Assembly: GCF_019746665.1 (NCBI RefSeq) | Contig: NZ_JAIERS010000005.1 | Coordinates: 248,001 to 312,000, forward strand | Direction: 5' to 3' | Length of the DNA stretch: 64,000 nt | DNA from: Sphingomonas sp. | Lineage (GTDB): Bacteria > Pseudomonadota > Alphaproteobacteria > Sphingomonadales > Sphingomonadaceae | Part shown: positions 57,798 through 64,000 of the stretch, piece after piece | Layout of the letters: every line of letters starts with the position of its first letter | Position numbering within the stretch: position 1 is the stretch's first letter | Translations under genes and position numbers: made by a program | The notes under the pieces: model-generated | What the model was told of the DNA's origin: nothing | The model's input: only the letters and a program-made list of their open reading frames with translations | Database searches by the model: none

Positions 57798-57999
57798 CGC
57801 CTGTCTTGCCGCGCGATACTTTGTCCAAAATTGCGGTATTCCAATAAAAATGGTGCCCTATCGTCTTGCGGGGGTGACCAGAAACGTTGGGAAGATGGTC
57901 TCGCCGCCGGAGCGTCGTTAACTAACCCCCTGGAATGTGCGGGGTGGAGTTGGCGTAATGGATGGGTAGTTCGTCGATCGGCTGCTGCGGACACTGGAT

Positions 58000-58956
58000 G
58001 TGTCGATCGATGCCTTTGCAGTGTGCCAGGCGGAGCGGGGCCAGAAGTTAGTGATCCCGGGGGTGCCCGAGATCGAGGTTCATTACGTCCTTACCGGCAC
58101 GCTTTACCTCGAAACGCCGGAGGCGGGGATGATCATCTGCCCGGCTGGCAGCGTTGTTCTTGTGCCGCCTTTTACCCATCAGACGGTCGCGGCGGATCAA
58201 GGGCCGCACGAGGCTCCTCGCAGCGTGGATTTCGGCGATAAACTGGCGAACGGGATGCTGCGGTTCGACGCTACCCGTTCCGGCCGGGCGGACCTGCGCT
58301 TCGTGTGCGGCACCATCACCGCCAATATTTCGGGTTCGTTCGGGCTGCTCGATACGGTGCGGCGGCCGATCGCGGAGAATCTGGGTGGCGAGCCGATCGT
58401 CCAGCTCGCTTATCACATGATGCTGGCGGAAATGGCCAAGCCGGGGCCGGCGTCGCGGGCGCTTACCAGCGCGCTGATGAAGCTATGCGTGCTGATGTTG
58501 CTGCGCCGGCATTTTGGCAGCGGAGAGCGCGAGCCGCAGCTGCTGTCCACTATGCGCGACCCGCGGCAGGGCAAGGCGGTGACCGCGGTGCTCGACCGGC
58601 CCGCGGCGCGCCACAGCGTGGCATCTTTGGCGGCCGCCGCGGGGATGAGCCGATCATCCTTCGCCCGCGAATTCGGCCTGGCGTTCGGCATGAGCCCGAT
58701 GGCGTTCGTCGCGCGCACCCGGCTTCATCAGGCGGCCGACATGCTGCGCACCACCAATGTGCCGGTGAAAGTGATCGCGGCGACCATCGGCTTTTCGAGC
58801 CGTAGCCACTTCAGCCGGGCGTTCCGCACGCTGCATGGCGTCGATCCAAGCGCCTATCGTCGTGGCAAGGGCGAGCCGGTGCCAGCGCAGCCGCCGGTAC
58901 TCGAAGCGATGCTGGGCGCGCCTCATCAAGCGGCGAAGATCGCCGCTGTCGGCTGA
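58000..58956 (+). CDS. AraC-family transcriptional regulator with cupin N-terminal domain
   Basis: A 318-residue regulator. IEVHYVLTGTLYLETPEAGMIICPAGSVVLVPPFTHQTV is the cupin ligand domain (about 25-70). The C-terminal double helix-turn-helix has SVASLAAAAGMSRSSFAREF and VIAATIGFSSRSHFSRAFRTLHG. The start is uncertain: GTG 58000 is the only standard in-frame start. Codons upstream back to the TAG at 57967 (VDRLLRTLDV) still look like family sequence. Targets are unknown; the divergence from no gene and the next gene being on the opposite strand give no hint. Confidence 0.85.
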   Translation: MSIDAFAVCQAERGQKLVIPGVPEIEVHYVLTGTLYLETPEAGMIICPAGSVVLVPPFTHQTVAADQGPHEAPRSVDFGDKLANGMLRFDATRSGRADLRFVCGTITANISGSFGLLDTVRRPIAENLGGEPIVQLAYHMMLAEMAKPGPASRALTSALMKLCVLMLLRRHFGSGEREPQLLSTMRDPRQGKAVTAVLDRPAARHSVASLAAAAGMSRSSFAREFGLAFGMSPMAFVARTRLHQAADMLRTTNVPVKVIAATIGFSSRSHFSRAFRTLHGVDPSAYRRGKGEPVPAQPPVLEAMLGAPHQAAKIAAVG

Positions 58957-58967
58957 TCGCGATCGGG

Positions 58968-59621
58968 TCAGCCGGTCGGCTGGCTTTCCAGGAACAAGGC
59001 ATGTTGCGCGGCGAAGGCGCGTTGATAGGCCGGCCGCGCGGCGCCGCGCGCGACATAGGCGGCAAGTGTCGGGTGCTGCGCGAGCAATCCACCCGGCTCG
59101 AGTCGGCGCAGCACCGCGATCATCAACAAGTCGCCGGCGCTGAAATCCACCTCCAGCCACTCTCGATCGCCGAGCCAGGCGATCAGCGGGCGGAGTTGCG
59201 CGTGGACCCGCGCTTCGACCAGCGGCATCCGCCCCGTCGCCCAGGGCTCCCCCGGTTCGATCAGGCGCGCGGTCGACAGCTCGAAGATCGGCGGCTCGAC
59301 GGTGTTGAGCGCGGCGAACATCCAGGCGATCGCCCGCGCCCGGCCTTGCGCATCGCGCGGCAGCAGCACCCCGTGGCGCTCGGCGATGTGCAGCACGATG
59401 GCGCCGGTTTCGAACAGCGCGAGGCCGTCTTCCTCATAGGTGGGGATCTGCCCGAACGGGTTCAGCGCCAGATGCGCCGGCTGCTTCATCGCCTCGAACG
59501 ACAGCGCGCGGACCTGATAGGCCAGCCCCGCTTCCTCCAGCGCCCAGCGGACGCGCATGTCGCGCGCGAGCCCCACGCCGCGATCGGGCGAATTGGCGAA
59601 GGCGGTGATGGTGATCGTCAT
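58968..59621 (-). CDS. Glutathione S-transferase family protein
   Basis: A 217-residue GST. The thioredoxin-like half has RDMRVRWALEEAGLAYQVRAL, FEAMKQPAHLALNPFGQIPTYEEDGLALFETGAIVLHIAE with the cis-Pro and the Glu-Thr that binds gamma-glutamate, and the all-helical C-terminal half ends with DFSAGDLLMIAVLRRLE. The class and substrate are not clear. It lies eight bases upstream of the window's ABC-M1 gene stop side and is transcribed in the same direction after it. Confidence 0.88.
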   Translation of the reverse strand: MTITITAFANSPDRGVGLARDMRVRWALEEAGLAYQVRALSFEAMKQPAHLALNPFGQIPTYEEDGLALFETGAIVLHIAERHGVLLPRDAQGRARAIAWMFAALNTVEPPIFELSTARLIEPGEPWATGRMPLVEARVHAQLRPLIAWLGDREWLEVDFSAGDLLMIAVLRRLEPGGLLAQHPTLAAYVARGAARPAYQRAFAAQHALFLESQPTG

Positions 59622-59628
59622 GGCGGGT

Positions 59629-62600
59629 CTACTCCACGGCGATCACATTATCATCGGGGTTGCGATCGATGAACTTATTATAGGGGTCCACCCCGACAAA
59701 GGCAGGCTTCTTGGCGGAGATCAGCCGCACCTCCTGCGCGCCGTTCGCCAGCGGCCGGCGTTCGAAGGCGATCACGTCCTTGGCGCTGAACGCGCCGAGC
59801 CCCGGTCGGGCCCCGAACAGGCCGAGATCGGCTTGGTCGGCGAAGCGCGCCTTGGTCTCCTGCCCACGGCCATCGGCGTAGAATTTGGCGGTGCTGAGCT
59901 TCAGCACCGTCTCGTACCGGCCATCGGGCAGGCGCCGCGCTTTCGCGCTTTGCGCCTTCAGATCGTAAAGGGTGATGCGTTCGAGCAGATCGCTCACCAG
60001 CTCGCGCTCTTGGTCGGTGCGTGCCAGGCTCTTGAAGCCATCGACCAGATCGGTCGAACGGGCATAGGGCGCGCCCTTGAAGCGATAGCGATCGAGCAGC
60101 TTGGCGAGCATCGCGTTCACCCGTCCCTCGCCCAGCCGGTCCTGCAGCAGGTACAGCACCACCGCGCCCTTGCGGTAATGGATATAGGCCTGGTTCTCGA
60201 CGCGGTTGAGCGGCAGTTCCTCCACCGCTTCGCTGCCGCGCGCGCGCAGATAATTGTCGAGCTCGTACTTCAGGAAGCGGCGAATCTTGTCCTCGCCATA
60301 GAGCTTCTTCATCACCATCAGCGCGGAATATTGCGCCATGCTTTCCACCAGCATGGTGCCGCCCTGCATGTCGGCGCTGATCAGCTGGTGCGCCCAATAT
60401 TGGTGGCCCAGCTCATGCGCGGTGACATAGGTGGGATAGTCGATGCTGTCCGGGTTGCGGGCGTCGGCGATGAAGCCGATCCGCTCCGAATAGGGAATGG
60501 TGCCGGCGAACGCCTGAGCGAAGGTTTGATAGCCGGGGAATTCGATGACCCGGGCATAATCGAACTGATAAGGCCCGAAATTCGCACGGTAATAGTCCAG
60601 CGCCGCCTTCATCGCCCTCAGCATCCGATCGACGTTGTAAGGATGCTTGGCGTCGAAATAGATGGTGCCCTTCACCCCGCCGCCGAGATCGGCCGAGCGT
60701 TCGGCATAATGCGCCGATTGCACCGAGAAGAACGCCAGGATCGGCGCGCCCGAAACGAAGCGCGCGGTGCGCCGCCCATTGGCGACGCTGTCCGCCACCC
60801 GCCGCCCAGGCGCGATCGGCGTCTGATCGGCCTCGGTCGTCACGGTGATGTCCGAACGGACCCAGCTCGCATTGGCGATATAGTTGCGCGCGGTGGCGTT
60901 CAGGTCTTCCAGCTTGGCCGGGCGCAGTTCGGCGGGCAGTCCCTGGCGCCGTCGCGCGACGCGGTCGCGCAGCAGATTGTCGCGGCTCATGCCGACGATG
61001 GGCGCAATCGTGAAGTTATTGATGAAGCTGCCATTGTCGACCACCGAGACCTGATCGCCCTGGGCACGGAATCCCCGCTGCCAAGCACGGGTCGCGAAGC
61101 TGACCGGCAGTGTGCCCCCGGGAGCGAGCGGCGTTTTGAACCGATAGATGCGGTAGCGGTCGCGCGCATTGTTCATCGCCAGCGTCGCGCCGGGCACCCG
61201 CATCGACAGGATGTCGATATTGGGATCGAGGAACCGCAGGTGCAGTTCGCCGAGCGGCGCGCCGGTATCGTTCACCAGCCGATATTCGCCGCGCGCCTCC
61301 ACCCGCTTATCGTGCGGGTACAGATCGACGTTGAGCTTGATGTCGGTCGTGGAGGGCTGCTTCACATTTTCATAGCGCAGATAGTGGCGCTCGTAATCGG
61401 CGAGCCGCTTCTCCTGGTCCTGCTGGGTACGATATTCGTTCAGGACGTTGGTGTTGTAGAAGATGAAGCCGCCGGCGCTCGCCGCGGTCGCGGCGCCCGC
61501 GCCGATCAGCACGCCCGGCACGCCGACCAGCCGCCGCGGCATCCGCGCCACGCGCGCGCCCAGGCTCACCTGCGTGCCCCGCCGCCAGAGCAGATGCGCG
61601 AGCGTCGCCAGGATCAGCGCGATCGCGCCCCAATAGAGCCGCAGCCACCAGCCCATCGCCCCGCCCACCCGGTCGCCATTCATGTCCGACAGGCTGACAT
61701 TGCCGGTCGAACCGTAGGTATAGAGCGGATGTTCGAAGCCGATATTGCCCAGGGTGATCGTGGCCACGAGGTAAATGACCATCACCCCCCAGCCGAGATA
61801 TTTGTTCGGCACCAGCGCTTGGACGAACACCGCCAGGATCGCGAGCAGCAGCATGTCGACGCTGTTGGGGAGCAGCATCCACCAGAAATAGCCGCCCAGC
61901 GCGAGGTCGCTCTGCCCACGCACCAGCTGGACGAAGATGCCCGCGAGCATCGCGATCACCTGGGTCGAAAACAGCACGGCCGCGACCGCCGCCACCTTGG
62001 GCACGAGATAGGCCCAATTGGGGAGCGCGGTCGCATCGACGATTTCGTGCATCCGCTTCTCGCGGTCGCGCCACACGAGTTCGCCGGCATAATAGACCGC
62101 GATGATCAACGGGACGATCGAGAAGCTGCCGTTAAGTACCCCTATGATCGAGAAGGTCAGCGGCAGCGGCGGCGTGCCGTAGAGGTCGCCGCTCACGAAC
62201 AGCGCGGCGGTCGCGTTGAACAGGCCGAGCAGGATCAGGACGAAGAAGGCCGGGCTCTTGAACACCTGCGCCATTTCGAAGCGCATCCGCGTCGCCATGC
62301 GCGCGCCGCCAGCGGCGGCGGGGCGGGGGGCGGGGAGGCGATCGACGGTGCGCGCGGGCCTCGCCGCGAGCTTCGCCTCGCGCCGCGCCAACCGCTTCAG
62401 CTTTTTGGCGGAAACGCCGGGGGCGACGAAGTTGAAGCGCCACTGAGCGAAGCCCAGCGCGAGCAGGGCGATGCCGAGCATGATCGCGCGGTTGGCGAGC
62501 AGCACGCCGCCGATCGGCGGCACCAACCGGTTTGCCTCCGCCGCCGTCCAATAGCGCGTCGCCTGCGCGAAGGCGCCGATCCCGAAGGGTTCGATATAAG

Positions 62601-63216
62601 CGATCGTCTCGCGCAGCTGGGGCTGGGTGCGCACCGTCGCCGTCAACGCGAAATACAGCACCAGGAACACGACGACGCCGACATAGCTGTACGTCATCGA
62701 CCGCGTGACCGTCGCGACCGCGAAGAACAGCGCCGCGGTCAGGATCATGTCGGGCAGCGCGAAAGCGAAATAGGCGTAGAGATACGCCGCCGGCAGGTTC
62801 GGCCCCAAAGTTTCGCGATCCACCCAGGGCATGAACGAGCCCAGCCAAATCGCGAAGGGGACCACTAGGAACGCGATCGCCGCCGCCGTCAGCGCGCCGG
62901 TGAAGCGGCCGAGCAGATAGGCCGCTTTCGACACGCGTGTGGTGCGCACCATCGATCCGAAGCCGCTTTCATCGTCTCGCACCACGGCGTTGGCGACGAA
63001 GGCGGTGGTGACGAACATGTAGAAGATCGACAGGATCAGCTGCGTCTGGACGATCGAGAAGGGGCTGTTGCGGTGGATGTTGCCGCCGCCGCCGATGCGG
63101 ATCTGCTCGATCGTCACCGAGCCGAAGGTCAGCAGGAAAAACAGGATGGCCACCGCCCAGAAGACGGGGTTGCGGAGCTGGTAGCGCAGCTCGAAACGCG
63201 CGATACTCGCGAACAT
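59629..63216 (-). CDS. ABC transporter permease fused to M1-type peptidase
   Basis: A 1195-residue fusion. About 1-590 are two permease halves with ABC-2-like spans (FASIARFELRYQLRNPVFW opens the first; a second FEMAQVFKSPAFFVLILLG-type half follows). The remainder is a periplasmic M1-like zinc peptidase with HELGH at 934-938 and the third ligand Glu in LVESMAQYSA, with 19 residues between (18 in classical M1). The GAMEN motif of true aminopeptidases is absent; FAQAFAGTIPYSE occupies that region. It probably works with the ATPase encoded 16 bases upstream. Biological role unknown. Confidence 0.88.
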   Translation of the reverse strand: MFASIARFELRYQLRNPVFWAVAILFFLLTFGSVTIEQIRIGGGGNIHRNSPFSIVQTQLILSIFYMFVTTAFVANAVVRDDESGFGSMVRTTRVSKAAYLLGRFTGALTAAAIAFLVVPFAIWLGSFMPWVDRETLGPNLPAAYLYAYFAFALPDMILTAALFFAVATVTRSMTYSYVGVVVFLVLYFALTATVRTQPQLRETIAYIEPFGIGAFAQATRYWTAAEANRLVPPIGGVLLANRAIMLGIALLALGFAQWRFNFVAPGVSAKKLKRLARREAKLAARPARTVDRLPAPRPAAAGGARMATRMRFEMAQVFKSPAFFVLILLGLFNATAALFVSGDLYGTPPLPLTFSIIGVLNGSFSIVPLIIAVYYAGELVWRDREKRMHEIVDATALPNWAYLVPKVAAVAAVLFSTQVIAMLAGIFVQLVRGQSDLALGGYFWWMLLPNSVDMLLLAILAVFVQALVPNKYLGWGVMVIYLVATITLGNIGFEHPLYTYGSTGNVSLSDMNGDRVGGAMGWWLRLYWGAIALILATLAHLLWRRGTQVSLGARVARMPRRLVGVPGVLIGAGAATAASAGGFIFYNTNVLNEYRTQQDQEKRLADYERHYLRYENVKQPSTTDIKLNVDLYPHDKRVEARGEYRLVNDTGAPLGELHLRFLDPNIDILSMRVPGATLAMNNARDRYRIYRFKTPLAPGGTLPVSFATRAWQRGFRAQGDQVSVVDNGSFINNFTIAPIVGMSRDNLLRDRVARRRQGLPAELRPAKLEDLNATARNYIANASWVRSDITVTTEADQTPIAPGRRVADSVANGRRTARFVSGAPILAFFSVQSAHYAERSADLGGGVKGTIYFDAKHPYNVDRMLRAMKAALDYYRANFGPYQFDYARVIEFPGYQTFAQAFAGTIPYSERIGFIADARNPDSIDYPTYVTAHELGHQYWAHQLISADMQGGTMLVESMAQYSALMVMKKLYGEDKIRRFLKYELDNYLRARGSEAVEELPLNRVENQAYIHYRKGAVVLYLLQDRLGEGRVNAMLAKLLDRYRFKGAPYARSTDLVDGFKSLARTDQERELVSDLLERITLYDLKAQSAKARRLPDGRYETVLKLSTAKFYADGRGQETKARFADQADLGLFGARPGLGAFSAKDVIAFERRPLANGAQEVRLISAKKPAFVGVDPYNKFIDRNPDDNVIAVE

Positions 63217-63232
63217 CGGTCCGGTCTCCCGC

Positions 63233-64000
63233 TCAGGCCGCTTGGGCGGTGGGGGTGGCGGGGCGGCGCGAGCGGGCAAGGGTCGCGAAATACACGTCCT
63301 CCAGCCCGCCGCTCACGCTTTCGAAGCCATCACCAGGATCGCTCTCGCTCAGCACGTGGATCACCGTGCGGCCGGCGAACAGGCGGGTCGAGATCACCTC
63401 GTAGCGCGCCTGATGCGCTTCGAGCGCGGCGCGGTCGATCGTCTTCGCCCACACGCTGCCACGGCTGCGCGCGATCAGTTCCAGCGGGGCGCCTTCCAAC
63501 TGGATGCGCCCGCCGGCGAGCACCGCCATGCGCGGGCACAGATCGGCGACATCCTCGACGATGTGGGTCGACAGGATCACGACCACCTGCTCGCCAATCT
63601 CCGCGAGCAGGTTGAGGAAGCGGTTGCGCTCTTCGGGATCGAGCCCGGCGGTGGGTTCGTCGACGATGATCAGCCGCGGGTTGCCGATCAGCGCCTGGGC
63701 GATGCCGAACCGCTGCCGCATCCCGCCCGAAAAGCCGGCGATCGCCTTCTTGCGGACGTTCCACAGATTGGTCTGGTTGAGCAAAGTCTCCACGGTATCG
63801 CGGCGTTCGCTCTTGCTGGCGATGCCCTTCAGCACCGCCATGTGATCGAGCATGTCGTAGGCGGAGACGCGCGGATAGACGCCGAAATCCTGGGGCAGAT
63901 AGCCAAGCTGTTCGCGCAGCCGCTCGGGCTCGGCGATCACGTCGATGTCGGCGAAGCGGATGCTGCCACTGCTCGGCGTTTGCAGCGTCGCGACCGTGCG
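63233..64000 (-). CDS. ABC transporter ATP-binding protein (5' end outside window)
   Basis: The 255 residues present start inside the domain, after Walker A, at RTVATLQTPSSGSIRFADID. The Q-loop region is LGYLPQDFGVYPRV, the signature is FSGGMRQRFGIAQAL and Walker B is RLIIVDEPTAGLDPEER, followed by ILSTHIVEDV. These are normal for an ABC-2-type exporter ATPase, so it should be active. The N-terminus with Walker A lies beyond base 64000. It pairs with the permease-peptidase fusion downstream. Confidence 0.92.
   Translation of the reverse strand, partial: RTVATLQTPSSGSIRFADIDVIAEPERLREQLGYLPQDFGVYPRVSAYDMLDHMAVLKGIASKSERRDTVETLLNQTNLWNVRKKAIAGFSGGMRQRFGIAQALIGNPRLIIVDEPTAGLDPEERNRFLNLLAEIGEQVVVILSTHIVEDVADLCPRMAVLAGGRIQLEGAPLELIARSRGSVWAKTIDRAALEAHQARYEVISTRLFAGRTVIHVLSESDPGDGFESVSGGLEDVYFATLARSRRPATPTAQAA

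Noticed and set aside
57841..57921. Small ORF beginning MVPYRLAG in the gap before the AraC gene
   Set aside because: No ribosome binding site, short, and no sign of conserved sequence.
59557..62868. A 1103-codon open frame on the plus strand
   Set aside because: Antisense shadow of the ABC-M1 fusion; composition is His/Arg/Asp-rich and no domain is recognisable.

Overview
The window is GC-rich (roughly two-thirds G+C) chromosomal DNA that looks like an alphaproteobacterium of the Sphingomonadaceae, most likely Sphingomonas or a close relative. The basis is a CcrM-type GANTC methyltransferase, NodT-family and Oar/TonB outer-membrane proteins, DUF2490, DUF3667 and DUF1272 proteins, an ABC permease fused to an M1 peptidase, and the overall residue style. 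I found no rRNA, tRNA, CRISPR array, transposase or prophage. No organism name can be proven from the window alone.

Layout. 0-6 kb is core metabolism: an SDR dehydrogenase cut by the window edge, thiE, a decayed ParE toxin, an iron-permease-like protein, efp, an inositol-monophosphatase-family gene, a dicarboxylate symporter and glmM. 6-10.4 kb holds two tandem chemoreceptor paralogues. 10.7-17.8 kb holds a DUF2490 barrel, DUF1272, a thiD-VOC fusion, rnhB, ccrM (behind a leader dense in GANTC sites), xseB-ispA, an aldehyde dehydrogenase and sodC. 17.8-31.1 kb holds NUDIX, DUF3667, proA, an RHH/ParE toxin-antitoxin pair coupled to nadD-rsfS, an M48 protease, a DsbA-like protein, manA, bamD, recN, a VOC protein and ligA. 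31.3-37.4 kb holds a large Oar-like TonB receptor, an HD-domain oxygenase-like protein and a LytS/LytTR two-component pair.

37.5-46.5 kb is catabolic. A guanidinium-type SMR exporter lies near a DUF1989 protein and a YqcI/GntA-like oxygenase, which suggests a small guanidine or arginine module. Next come hmgA and hppD (tyrosine degradation), a YoaK-MarR pair, malate synthase G and an isochorismatase-fold protein without its cysteine. 46.6-53.1 kb holds a Baeyer-Villiger-type monooxygenase, then a TetR-EmrA-EmrB-NodT efflux operon behind a perfect 16-bp palindrome. 53.1-57.8 kb is a signalling cluster (EAL phosphodiesterase, TPR sensor kinase, stand-alone receiver) preceded by a previously unannotated-looking 17-codon ORF with a strong Shine-Dalgarno and its own terminator-like hairpin. 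58-64 kb holds an AraC regulator, a GST, and the ABC permease/M1 peptidase with its ATPase, which is cut by the right edge.

Four families of short palindromic intergenic repeats recur through the window, often between genes of the same transcription direction. The points most worth a second look are the possible guanidine module, the 17-codon ORF, the thiD-VOC fusion, the AT-rich sensor half of the TPR kinase, the GANTC-dense ccrM leader and the ABC-M1 fusion.
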